Source of the DNA: Geothrix fermentans DSM 14018
GTDB taxonomy: Bacteria; Acidobacteriota; Holophagae; Holophagales; Holophagaceae
Length of the DNA: 52,773 nucleotides
Assembly: GCF_000428885.1 (NCBI RefSeq)
Contig: NZ_AUAU01000024.1
Location: forward strand, 1-52,773
Direction: 5' to 3'
Program-made: the position numbers and the translations under genes
Part shown: positions 33,727 to 42,251 of the stretch, piece by piece
How positions within the stretch are numbered: the stretch's first letter is position 1
Layout of the letters: each line of letters opens with the position of its first letter
Notes under the pieces: generated by a model
What the model was told of the DNA's origin: nothing
Databases searched by the model: none
The model's input: only the letters and a program-made list of their open reading frames with translations

Positions 33727-35486
33727 CGCCAGGACCTCGAGCAGAGGGTATCGAACCAGCGCAGCAGGTCCACCGTGACACGGCTGCTGTGGAACCCATT
33801 GTCCATGCGGGTGGTCTCGTAGCGCACCCGGAGCGAGACCTGCCGGAAGCTGAGGTCCACCCAGGTGTAGAGCGTCGTGGCCGCCGGGGTGAGGGCCGCA
33901 TCGAAGCGCTGGACGAGCGCGCCCACGGGGACCTTGCCCAGCCGGGTGGTGAGCCCCAGCGAGTAGTGGCGGCTCGATTCGTCCTGGGCGCCGGCCCAGG
34001 CATAGGCGGGGGCTGCCGCGCCCGGCGTGAGGCGCTGGCTGTTGCTGGAATAGCCCGCGGAGGCGGTGATCGACGTGACACCCAGCTGGTAGGAGCCATT
34101 CATCATCACGTCAGAGTTGCGGGCCTCGACGCCGGGCTGGGAGAGGCCGCGGTCGTCCTTGTAGTCGCCGGCCACGTAGAGCGTGAGGCGGCCCCGGGTC
34201 TGGACCTGCCCCGTCACCCGGGCCCAGTCCACCCGGCCCTGGCTGGCATTGTCGGTGATGCGCCACAGGTCCGCCGTGAATCCGAAGTTGCCGGTTTGCC
34301 GCATGCGCCGCTGGAACAGTTCCTGGGCCAGCTCCGAGGGGACGTAGTCCGGCGGGTACTCCTCCAGGGTCCGGCGGGTGAAGGTCCAGTCGCTCAAGAA
34401 GAAGAGGGTGTGCCGGATGAGCTCGGGCACGTCGCCGCCGCGGGCGATGCCGAGGTTCATGGTCGTGGTGGTGCGCCGGAGGACGAGGGCCGGCAGGCCC
34501 TGCTCGAGGGCCGAGACGCCCAGGTCGCCGTGAAGCCGCCAGTCCTGCGTCAGCGTGTAGGTGCCACCGAGGGTGCCCGAGTCCATCCGGGTGTCCTGGC
34601 CCGCGGCATCCGTGAGGGAGCGGCTCATGGCGCCGGTGCCGTAGGCGTTCCAGCGCCCCGTGGCATAGACCAGGGATTCGGAGGCGAACGTGCGGTTCGT
34701 GCGGGTGCCCCCGGTGGTGCTGGCCCCGGCGGAGGCGTTCGTGAGGGAATGCCAGGCGCCGCTGATGGGTCCGTAGAAGGTCGCCCCGACGTCGAACCAG
34801 CTGCTGCTGATGGAATCCTGGAACTGGGACCGGGTCCGCAGCGTCCAGTCGGCGGCCGAGTGGGACTCGGTGTCCAGGGTCGCCTGGGCGTAGCGCCATC
34901 CCTGGCCCGGAAGGAGGGTCTCGTAGTCCTGGCGCAGGGACTGGAACGTGACCTGGGTGCCGCCCACCCGCTGGTTCGCCTCCAGCTTCCACTGGGACCA
35001 GTCCTCGCGGTCGCCTCCCAGCTTCGAGTCCCCGTGGCGGTAGGAGAGGCGCACGTCCTGGAGGATCCGGTTGTGATAGGTGGCGCCCGCGCCCCAGGTG
35101 TCGCCCTTCACATGCCCCGAATCGAAGAGATCCGGCGATTGGGAATGCTGGTAGTCCAGGTAGAGGCGGAAGGGGCGGTAGGGGAAGAGGCTGATGCGGG
35201 CCCCGTAGCGGCTCAGGCCCGTGTCGGAATCCGAGGCGCCGCCGTAGGCCAGGCGGTTGTATTCCACCGCCCCGTTCAGGGCCAGGGCCCCCAGGCGGTA
35301 GGTGAAGATGGGAATCCCCGCGTCCACCTCGTAGACGGCCTGGGTGGCCGCCATGGTGGGCGCCTGGCTGGACTGCCACTGGTTGTAGTGGAGCTGGAAC
35401 CGCTGGTTGAGGATCAGCGGGCAGTCCTCGGCCCGGGCCGCGATGGACGCGCCCGCGAGCACCAGCGTGAGAAGGCAGAGCTTCAC
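33723..35486 (-). CDS. Large outer-membrane beta-barrel, probable porin of an electron conduit
   Basis: A 587-residue exported protein with signal peptide (KLCLLTLVLAGASIAARA). The rest is a regular series of amphipathic strands joined by short turns and long loops, e.g. LNGAVEYNRLAYGG, SRYGARISLFPY, FRLYLDYQHSQSP, LTLYVAGDYKDDRG, VSLRVRYETTRMDNG, consistent with 22-28 strands as in MtrB/PioB-like porins. No haem motif. Start GTG at 35484-35486 with AAGG upstream. Sequence similarity to MtrB cannot be claimed by eye; the inference rests on barrel pattern, size and coupling to a multihaem cytochrome. Confidence 0.75.
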   Translation of the reverse strand: MKLCLLTLVLAGASIAARAEDCPLILNQRFQLHYNQWQSSQAPTMAATQAVYEVDAGIPIFTYRLGALALNGAVEYNRLAYGGASDSDTGLSRYGARISLFPYRPFRLYLDYQHSQSPDLFDSGHVKGDTWGAGATYHNRILQDVRLSYRHGDSKLGGDREDWSQWKLEANQRVGGTQVTFQSLRQDYETLLPGQGWRYAQATLDTESHSAADWTLRTRSQFQDSISSSWFDVGATFYGPISGAWHSLTNASAGASTTGGTRTNRTFASESLVYATGRWNAYGTGAMSRSLTDAAGQDTRMDSGTLGGTYTLTQDWRLHGDLGVSALEQGLPALVLRRTTTTMNLGIARGGDVPELIRHTLFFLSDWTFTRRTLEEYPPDYVPSELAQELFQRRMRQTGNFGFTADLWRITDNASQGRVDWARVTGQVQTRGRLTLYVAGDYKDDRGLSQPGVEARNSDVMMNGSYQLGVTSITASAGYSSNSQRLTPGAAAPAYAWAGAQDESSRHYSLGLTTRLGKVPVGALVQRFDAALTPAATTLYTWVDLSFRQVSLRVRYETTRMDNGFHSSRVTVDLLRWFDTLCSRSWR

Positions 35487-35518
35487 AACAGACCTTCGGG
35501 AAGGAGGCCAGAAGAAAA

Positions 35519-35546
35519 GCGGGGGGCGGGTGGATCCACCCCCCGC
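35519..35546 (-). terminator. Terminator-like hairpin after the tetrahaem gene
   Basis: GCGGGGGG...CCCCCCGC arms around GGATCC, followed on the minus strand by TTTTC. It lies between the tetrahaem gene and the barrel gene, so it may attenuate downstream expression within the operon. Confidence 0.75.
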
Positions 35547-35567
35547 TGGTTCAGAGCGGAATTCCTG

Positions 35568-36230
35568 CTACTTGAGGTGGCAGGAGGTGCAGAGGGCGGA
35601 GTTCACCATGCTCACGCGCAGGAAGGGCGCGGTGGTGCCGGCGGTGCCGTAGTTGTGCACGTCGTGGCAGGAGGCGCACTGCACCTTGGAGCCGTTGGCG
35701 TTGGTGGGGAACAGGCGCACGGTGCCGGCGGCGAAGGTCGTGGGATCCTTCAGCGTGGCGTCGAGGTTCTGCTGGTAGGTGATGGAGATCGGGTGATCGT
35801 TGGTCAGGTCCTTGCCCAGCAGGGCGGTGCCGCTGACGAGACCGGTGCCGAGCAGCTGGCCGCCGGCCGTGTAGGTGACGCTGGCGATGTCGTTGGGCAG
35901 GTTCAGCATGTTGCCCACGGCCTGGGTGCCGTCATGGCAGGTGAAGCAGGCCATGCTGGCGCCGGTGGGGGTGGCGTCCGTGGTGCCGTTCAGGGTGCCG
36001 CTGGTGTACATCGTGAAGCCGGTGGTGACCGTGGTGGTCTTGTTCCACAGGGGCACGATCTGGGCGGCGCCGCTGGCCGCGCCGTGGGGCGTGTGGCAGA
36101 AGACGCAGACCTGGGTGGTGTTGGTCTTGCCGCCAGGGCCCGTGCTGCTGAGGTCGTGCTTGGAGCCGACGATGGTCGCATTCAGGCTCAGGGAGCCGAC
36201 GGCCAGGAGGGCGACGAGAAGGGACTTCAT
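35568..36230 (-). CDS. Tetrahaem c-type cytochrome, paralogue 2
   Basis: A 220-residue exported cytochrome with four CXXCH sites: CVFCH, CFTCH, CASCH and CTSCH. Signal peptide MKSLLVALLAVGSLSLNA. It shares its architecture and most of its last 100 residues (LTNDHPISITYQ; KVQCASCHDVHNYG; APFLRVSM) with the cytochrome at 29987-30667. GAGGTGAACC precedes ATG. A run of ten G (36251-36260) lies just upstream of this ribosome site. It is the second gene of the leftward operon, between the NHL protein and the barrel, and is a candidate periplasmic shuttle to the conduit. Confidence 0.92.
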   Translation of the reverse strand: MKSLLVALLAVGSLSLNATIVGSKHDLSSTGPGGKTNTTQVCVFCHTPHGAASGAAQIVPLWNKTTTVTTGFTMYTSGTLNGTTDATPTGASMACFTCHDGTQAVGNMLNLPNDIASVTYTAGGQLLGTGLVSGTALLGKDLTNDHPISITYQQNLDATLKDPTTFAAGTVRLFPTNANGSKVQCASCHDVHNYGTAGTTAPFLRVSMVNSALCTSCHLK

Positions 36231-36293
36231 GGTTCACCTCGTAGGTGGTTGGGGGGGGGGTAGTGGGGAAAAAGGCGAACGGCCGGTGCCGCT

Positions 36294-37355
36294 CTATTGC
36301 GGGGTTGGAGAGGGCGGAACCTTCTCCTCGCGCAAATACTGGAATTTCTGGATGCGGCCGTTGATCTGGTCGGCCACGTAGATGCCGCCGGAGGCGTCGA
36401 TGGCGATGCCGGTGGGCACCTGGAACTGGCCCTTGCGGGTGCCGCCCGTGCCCACCGGCAGGAGGATCCGGCCCTCCTGATCGAAGATCTGGAAGTTGCA
36501 GAAGGCGCCGTCCGCCACGTAGAGGTGGCCGTCGGGATCCACGGCGATGCCCTTGGGCCGGGAGACCTGGCCCGGCATGTCGCCGGCCTTGCCGAAGGCC
36601 CGGATGAACCGGCCGTTGTAGTCGAAGATCTGGATGCGGAAATTGCCCGTATCCACCACGGCGAAACCCACACCAGGCACCATGCAGGCGTAGGACGGGA
36701 AGTTGAACTGGCCCTCCTCGCTGCCGCGCCCTCCGATGGTCTTGAGGAGCTTGAGGCTCCGGTTGTAGAGGCGCACGGTGTGCTCGCCCCCGTTCACCAC
36801 GAGGAGGAGATCCCGGCCTTCGTCCACAGCCAAGCCCACGGGGCGGTTGATGCCATCGTTCTTCGTGAGGGCGCTGAGCTGGTGGCCCTCCTTGTCGAAG
36901 ACCACCACCTGGTTCGTGTTGGCGCTGGCGGCGTAGACCAGCTTGGAGTCCGCCGCCAGGCCCGTGGGCGTGGCCAGGGTCGCGCCACTGACCGTTGAAA
37001 AGGCCCAGATCTTCTTGGCGGCGGGATCCAGGGCCACCACCCCGGCCGTGAAGTCACCCACGAAGATCACGCCCTTGTCATCGACGGCCACGCTGAGGGG
37101 GCGCTGGATCCAGATCACCTCCTCGGACTTGCCGGCCAGCCGGTCGATGAAGCTGCGCTTCTTCTTGGCTCCCACATCGAAGGCGTTGCGGTATTCGGCC
37201 ACCCACTTGATGCGCGCGGGAGACGGCGGAGAGGGCCAGGCCAGGACCTCGTCCTGCGCTGCGGGAGGCGCTGGGGGCTTCTGTGCGGACAGAGGCGCCA
37301 TCGCACCCGCGAGGCAGGCCAGGACGATGGACAGCAGGGTGGAACGTTGGGACAT
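36294..37355 (-). CDS. NHL-repeat protein, leftward operon
   Basis: A 353-residue exported six-bladed propeller. Signal peptide in MSQRSTLLSIVLACLAGAMA. NHL repeats recur about every 45 residues, each with a P-x-G-[IL]-A-V-D core followed by [IV]YVAD: RPLSVAVDDKGVIFVGDF, RPVGLAVDEGRDLLLVV, RPKGIAVDPDGHLYVADG, VPTGIAIDASGGIYVADQ. No haem motif. Propellers of this kind recur beside extracellular cytochrome genes in metal reducers (from memory), but their role is unknown; a surface scaffold or assembly factor is plausible. First gene of the leftward operon, divergent from a second NHL gene. Confidence 0.9.
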   Translation of the reverse strand: MSQRSTLLSIVLACLAGAMAPLSAQKPPAPPAAQDEVLAWPSPPSPARIKWVAEYRNAFDVGAKKKRSFIDRLAGKSEEVIWIQRPLSVAVDDKGVIFVGDFTAGVVALDPAAKKIWAFSTVSGATLATPTGLAADSKLVYAASANTNQVVVFDKEGHQLSALTKNDGINRPVGLAVDEGRDLLLVVNGGEHTVRLYNRSLKLLKTIGGRGSEEGQFNFPSYACMVPGVGFAVVDTGNFRIQIFDYNGRFIRAFGKAGDMPGQVSRPKGIAVDPDGHLYVADGAFCNFQIFDQEGRILLPVGTGGTRKGQFQVPTGIAIDASGGIYVADQINGRIQKFQYLREEKVPPSPTPQ

Positions 37356-37552
37356 GGCTTTTTTGCCTCGTGGATGTCTTGCATCAGCCAAACGTCACAG
37401 GAACCTGTCAGCCGACCCCACGAAGATAGGCACCATAGGCGAACAATAGGTCATCTATTTTTGTGATTTTCGTCATCTACATGTTTTTACCCATCAAGTT
37501 TCAACACAGCCCGTCATGGGTTGATCATGACAACCTATCCCGTCCCATCGAA

Positions 37553-37596
37553 CATAGATCAGCACCTTGTCAAGAATTCAAAAAGGTCCCTACCCT
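37553..37596 (+). promoter_or_regulatory. Promoter of the NHL/13-haem cytochrome operon
   Basis: CATAGATC (37553-37560), six bases, TTGTCA (37567-37572), 18-bp spacer, TACCCT (37591-37596). The same elements with identical spacing occur before the second 13-haem gene (42153-42196). Further upstream TTTGTGATTTTCGTCAT at about 37459 is also conserved there. The 37356-37671 gap serves both divergent NHL genes; a related AATAGATGACC faces the leftward operon. Confidence 0.6.
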
Positions 37597-37628
37597 CATG
37601 GGGTTTTCCGGGCTTGTCCTGGGAATCG

Positions 37629-37642
37629 CCCCCCCCCCCCCC
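37629..37642. repeat. C14 homopolymer in the leader of the NHL gene
   Basis: Fourteen consecutive C lie between the predicted -10 box and the ribosome site GGAGG of the NHL/13-haem operon. Tracts of this length are prone to slippage and to sequencing error. Confidence 0.9.
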
Positions 37643-37671
37643 TGATATCTGCCTGCCCCTGGAGGTCATCC

Positions 37672-39027
37672 ATGACCGGCCGGTCCACCCTCCGCCGTAG
37701 CTGGGTCTTGCCAGCGGCCTTCGCATGCCTGTCCGCCCTCGGTCTCTCGGCCCAGGCCACCCTTCCGGTGGCCACCGCATTACGTTCCTATGACAAGGGC
37801 TTCCGCGAGCCCGTGCGCCTGGCCACGGACGCGGCCGGGCGCCTCTACGTGGCGGATCCCCGCCTGGGCGCCATCACGGTCCGCGACGAATCCGGGAAGT
37901 TCCTCGCCGTGAAGCGCGGCTTCGACCGGCCCCTGGGACTGGCCGTGGACGCCTCGGGCCGCATCTTCGTCTGCGAAGCAGGCAAGGGCCGCGTGGCCAT
38001 CTTCACGCCAGGCTGGGTGCCTGCGGGCTACCTCGGCCAGGGTGATGGAGAGTTCCAGCTGCCCAACCACCTCCAGATCACGCCGGACGGCCTGGTCTAC
38101 GTGGTGGACAGCCTCGCGAACCTGGTGAAGGTCTATGCCCCCGACAACCAGCTGGCGCGCCAGTTCGGCGGCCCAGGCACCCAGGCGGGCCAGTTCAACT
38201 TCCCCACGGGCGTGGCCGTGGGGCCCACGGGCGAGGTCTTCGTCTCCGACCAGGGCAACGAGCGCATCCAGGTCTTCGATGCCCAGGGCACCTTCCTCCG
38301 CAAGTTCGGCGGCCTCATCGGCATGCTCGGCAGCAACACCACCTTCGGCCGGGTGCAGGGCCTGCTGGCCGATGCCCAGGGGCGCATCTACCTGGCGGAT
38401 TCCTTCCGGGGCGTGGTGGTGGTGGTGAACAGCGCCGGCGCCTCGCTTGGGAAGCTCGGCACCTTCGGCTCGGACCCCGGCCAGCTCATGGGGCCCGCCA
38501 GCCTGGCCATCGACCGGAACAACCGCCTCTTCGTGGCCGCGCCCGGCAATACCCGCGTGGAGATCTTCGGCCTCGACGCCTACACGGATCCGCACATCCT
38601 CTCAGCCGTCCTCACCGTGGCCCCCACGGACCTCCGCCGGGAAGATCCCTTCGAACGACACTACGCGGCTCAGCAGACCCCCCCCCGAAGTCCCCAGTTC
38701 CGCGGGCGGGGCGCCCTGCCCATCCCCCCCCGCCCGGACCTGGTCTCGGTGCTGATCAAGATCCCCGGCGTGGACCCCTCCACCATCCAGACCGACTCCC
38801 TCACGGCCAACGGCATCCCCGCCGCCCATGTGCCCGGCGCCTTCCTCGGGGATTTCGATCACGATGGCCGCGTGGAGTACCGGGCCTGGTTCGACCTGAA
38901 CCGCCTCTTGACCACCATGCCCGATGGGAGCGCCTTCCTCGTGGTGTCCGGCCGGCTGGCGGATGGGCGCGCCTTCGAGGGCCTGGCCGACGTGAACGTG
39001 GCCAATCCCACCGGGAGACTCCAGTGA
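37672..39027 (+). CDS. NHL-repeat protein, rightward operon
   Basis: A 451-residue exported propeller with signal peptide (LPAAFACLSALGLSAQA). About six NHL blades cover residues 40-330, e.g. EPVRLATDAAGRLYVADP, RPLGLAVDASGRIFVCEAG, FPTGVAVGPTGEVFVSDQGN. A C-terminal extension of about 120 residues holds an EF-hand-like DFDHDGRVEYRAWFD, suggesting Ca binding. A C9 tract lies inside the coding sequence at about 38678. GGAGGTCATCC precedes ATG; the stop overlaps the GTG start of the 13-haem cytochrome (GTGA), so the two proteins are made together. Confidence 0.88.
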   Translation: MTGRSTLRRSWVLPAAFACLSALGLSAQATLPVATALRSYDKGFREPVRLATDAAGRLYVADPRLGAITVRDESGKFLAVKRGFDRPLGLAVDASGRIFVCEAGKGRVAIFTPGWVPAGYLGQGDGEFQLPNHLQITPDGLVYVVDSLANLVKVYAPDNQLARQFGGPGTQAGQFNFPTGVAVGPTGEVFVSDQGNERIQVFDAQGTFLRKFGGLIGMLGSNTTFGRVQGLLADAQGRIYLADSFRGVVVVVNSAGASLGKLGTFGSDPGQLMGPASLAIDRNNRLFVAAPGNTRVEIFGLDAYTDPHILSAVLTVAPTDLRREDPFERHYAAQQTPPRSPQFRGRGALPIPPRPDLVSVLIKIPGVDPSTIQTDSLTANGIPAAHVPGAFLGDFDHDGRVEYRAWFDLNRLLTTMPDGSAFLVVSGRLADGRAFEGLADVNVANPTGRLQ

Positions 39028-42011
39028 TCCGGCTCCGAACCTCCCTCCCCTTCCTCGCCCTGGGGCTGCTGCTCACGGCCGGCGCCGCGGCGCTCGCCAC
39101 CGACCCCCCCCACAACATCGCCACGGCGAATTCCTACGGCGCGCTGAACTACTGTTCCACCTGCCACAAGATCCACGGTGGCCCGGGCGGAGCGCTCACC
39201 ACCGTCAGCGGGAACACGAACCTCTGCCTCAGCTGCCACGTCTCCGGGGGACAGGCCACCAACAAGGCCTTCACCGCCGCGGACCAGGCCGTGCCCGCGG
39301 GCGCCAGCCTGGTGGGCTCCACCGCCGGCGGCACCTCCCACCGCTGGGATTCCAGCGCCGCGGGACGCATCATCAAGGGCTCGCCCAACACCTCCACCGG
39401 CACCATCACCCCCTCCGGCGACTACACCGGCGCCTACGCCGCCACCATCAAGATCCAGGTCACCCTCGCCGGGGCCGCGGGCACCGCCAAGGTGGCCTGG
39501 TCACAAACCACCAACGGCACCGCCACCTTCGGCACCGCCACCACGATCACCACCAGCACCACAGCCCAGGCTCTGGGAGCTTCCGGCGTGTCCCTGGCCT
39601 TCTCCAGCACCGGCACCTTCGTCCTCAACGACATCTTCTACCTGTACCTCCGGCCGGACCTGGTCCAGCCCGTCTCCGCCATGGCCACCCACCTTGAAGG
39701 CGGAAAGGCCATGTGCTCCACCTGCCACGACCAGCACCTGCAGGCCCAGGCCCCCTTCGATCCCACCTCCTCCCAGACCTACACCCCCGGCACCACCAAC
39801 AACCGCCACTTCCAGCGGGTGGCCAACGACACGGGCTCCCTCTGCGGCGACTGCCACGCCCCCCGCAACGTGGGCAAGGGCGGCACCTCGCACCCGGTCC
39901 ATGTGAACCTGGCCTCGGCCCCCAACACCAAGACCCCGACCCTCGGCGCCGTGCTCTCCGCAGCCGGCGACGTCGAGTGCCTCACCTGCCACGACATCCA
40001 CAAGGCTCCCGCCACCACGCCCGCGGGCATGCTGCTGCGGGTGAGCAACTCCCTGGCCCTCTGCACGGACTGCCACACCCTGGCGGACACCACCACCGCC
40101 AACACCCACACCAACCCCACCAGCGGCATCCTCTGGCCTGGCGACCAGTACGGCGGCAGCACCTACGCCGCCATCACGGACACCACCCTGCGCGGCGCCT
40201 GCAAGAACTGCCACACCCCCCACGGCTGGCCCGACGCCAACAACCCCGGCGGCAAGTACGCCTTCGCCCTGGGCGCCGAGCAGGACAACCTCTGCCTCAC
40301 CTGCCACGACGCCGATGGCCCCTCCACCGAGAACGTCCGGGCCGAGATCACGAAGACCATCCACCACCCCGTGGAGCGCAACAGCGGCCGCATGGTGGGC
40401 TGCGCGGACTGCCACAACCCCCACATGGCCACGGCCGGCACCCACACCTACGCCACCACCGCCGACGCCAACCGCAACCGCCTCCGGGCCAGCGCCGGCG
40501 GCGTGCTGAACAACATGTACGCCCTCCGCGGCGTGGATGGCGTGGCCTTCAACTACACCGGACTCGGCCTCTGGGCCGTTCCCTCCGGAACCAACTTCAC
40601 GAAGCTCGCCAGCGGATCGCCCACCGTGGCCGCCTCCGGCGCCGAGTTCGAATACCAGGTCTGCTTCAAGTGCCACACCAGCTACTCGTGGGGCACCAAC
40701 CCGGCTCCCGACGGCATCACCAGCGGCGGCACCAGCCCCCTGACCCTGGTCAGCGGCACCACCCAGCCCTGGGTGGCCGGCACGGGCACGGCGAAATTCA
40801 CGAACGCCAGCACCACGGTCACCGGCACCGGCACCAGCTGGACCACGGCCAACATGCTGGGCCAGTACATCCGCCCCTCCGGCTCCACCAGCACGAACTA
40901 CCGCGTCACGGCCGTGGCCAGCGCCACCTCGCTGACCATCTCCACCAGCTTCGGCCAGACCACCACGGCCTCCGTCGCCTACGAGACCCGAGACGCCGCC
41001 GCCATCACCTCCACCACCGCTCCCCATGTGACGGGCTATGGCACCACCTGGACCAGCGCCCTGGTCAACCAGTTCTTCGCCATGACCAGCGGCAACACCA
41101 CGGCCTACCGCATCAGCGCCGTGCCTTCGGCCACCAGCCTGACCCTGGCCACGACCCCCACCACCTCCACCACGCCCCAGGACTTCTACCTCCACCCCGG
41201 CGCCAGCTTCACCAACGGCAGCACGGCCGTCACTGGCTATGGCACATCCTGGACCTCGTCCCTGGTAGGCAGCACCATCCAGGCCAACGGCGTGACGGGC
41301 ACCTATACCATCACCGCGGTCACCAGCCCCACGACCCTCACCCTGAGCGGCAACTTCACCGGCACAACGGGCGTCTACCGCTTCCTGTTGGCCGGCCCCA
41401 TCACCCTGGTGGAAACGGATGTCGCGCAGGAGTTCAACCCGGCCAACCGCTCGGGCCACCCGGTGGTGGTGGGGTTGAACAGCTACACGGGCAGCACCGC
41501 CCCCAAGGCCCTGGCCGCCGCCACCATGAAGGCCCCCTGGGCCACGAATCTGGGCACCCAGACCATGATGTGCTCGGACTGCCACAACACGGACGCGGCC
41601 TCGCCAGCCGCCCAAGGGCCCCACGGATCGGCAGCGCAGTTCATGCTTCGCGGCACCAACCCCGCCAACTGGCCCAACATCACCCTCACCAACGCCAGCA
41701 CCAGCTGGTGCACCAACTGCCACACCCTGACCCTGAGCAACAACACGGCCCACAATACGGGCAATCACAACAACTACCAATGTTGGAACTGCCATGTGGT
41801 GATCCCCCACGGCAGCAAGATGTCCCGGCTCATCGGCTACAGCGGGAGCGGCACCACCATGCCGGCCCGGTATGCCTACAACAACACCATCAGCAACATG
41901 AAGATCACCGGGTTCAAGAAGCCGACTTCGGCCACCGGCTACTCCCAGGACGGAAGCTGCCAGACCTCCTGCTACCACGGGGTGACCGTGACCTCCTCCG
42001 AGACCTGGTGA
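39024..42011 (+). CDS. 13-haem c-type cytochrome A with beta-module insertions
   Basis: A 995-residue exported multihaem cytochrome with 13 CXXCH sites (CSTCH, CLSCH, CSTCH, CGDCH, CLTCH, CTDCH, CKNCH, CLTCH, CADCH, CFKCH, CSDCH, CTNCH, CWNCH) and a final CQTSCYH that is not canonical. GTG start, signal peptide LPFLALGLLLTAGAAALA. Between haems 2 and 3 there is an approximately 110-residue Thr/Ser-rich beta domain. Between haems 10 and 11 there are three tandem modules of the type FTNGSTAVTGYGTSWTS...YTITAV...TTLTLSG. The cytochrome at 42252 is a close paralogue with only one such module. Probably an outer-surface or extracellular electron carrier. Confidence 0.92.
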   Translation: MIRLRTSLPFLALGLLLTAGAAALATDPPHNIATANSYGALNYCSTCHKIHGGPGGALTTVSGNTNLCLSCHVSGGQATNKAFTAADQAVPAGASLVGSTAGGTSHRWDSSAAGRIIKGSPNTSTGTITPSGDYTGAYAATIKIQVTLAGAAGTAKVAWSQTTNGTATFGTATTITTSTTAQALGASGVSLAFSSTGTFVLNDIFYLYLRPDLVQPVSAMATHLEGGKAMCSTCHDQHLQAQAPFDPTSSQTYTPGTTNNRHFQRVANDTGSLCGDCHAPRNVGKGGTSHPVHVNLASAPNTKTPTLGAVLSAAGDVECLTCHDIHKAPATTPAGMLLRVSNSLALCTDCHTLADTTTANTHTNPTSGILWPGDQYGGSTYAAITDTTLRGACKNCHTPHGWPDANNPGGKYAFALGAEQDNLCLTCHDADGPSTENVRAEITKTIHHPVERNSGRMVGCADCHNPHMATAGTHTYATTADANRNRLRASAGGVLNNMYALRGVDGVAFNYTGLGLWAVPSGTNFTKLASGSPTVAASGAEFEYQVCFKCHTSYSWGTNPAPDGITSGGTSPLTLVSGTTQPWVAGTGTAKFTNASTTVTGTGTSWTTANMLGQYIRPSGSTSTNYRVTAVASATSLTISTSFGQTTTASVAYETRDAAAITSTTAPHVTGYGTTWTSALVNQFFAMTSGNTTAYRISAVPSATSLTLATTPTTSTTPQDFYLHPGASFTNGSTAVTGYGTSWTSSLVGSTIQANGVTGTYTITAVTSPTTLTLSGNFTGTTGVYRFLLAGPITLVETDVAQEFNPANRSGHPVVVGLNSYTGSTAPKALAAATMKAPWATNLGTQTMMCSDCHNTDAASPAAQGPHGSAAQFMLRGTNPANWPNITLTNASTSWCTNCHTLTLSNNTAHNTGNHNNYQCWNCHVVIPHGSKMSRLIGYSGSGTTMPARYAYNNTISNMKITGFKKPTSATGYSQDGSCQTSCYHGVTVTSSETW

Positions 42012-42152
42012 GCCGCAAGCGTCTCCGCTGGGCATTCGCCTCCGCGGTCCCTCCCCGCACGTTTGTGATCCTCATCATTTCCCGCTTTCATCCATCTGAT
42101 TCCAGACCACTGCGGCATTCCGCACACCGTCCTCCCCGACACGCCAGCCAAC

Positions 42153-42196
42153 CATAGATCACAAACATGTCCTGAAATCAAAATCCTCCCTATCCT
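42153..42196 (+). promoter_or_regulatory. Promoter of 13-haem cytochrome B operon
   Basis: CATAGATC (42153-42160), six bases, ATGTCC (42167-42172), 18-bp spacer, TATCCT (42191-42196), matching 37553-37596 base for base in spacing. TTTGTGATCCTCATCAT at 42062 is the counterpart of the upstream box there; GTTTGTGATC (42061-42070) and GATCACAAAC (42158-42167) also form a perfect 10-bp inverted repeat. Confidence 0.6.
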
Positions 42197-42251
42197 CCGG
42201 AAGGGGTTCCAACCCGCCCGGACCGCCCCCATCCCCCTGGAAATCCACGCC

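Noticed and set aside
39501-42035. Long minus-strand frames opposite the 13-haem genes
   Set aside because: Antisense shadows of repetitive Thr/Gly-rich coding sequence; no start signal and composition dominated by Gly, Val, Ala and His.
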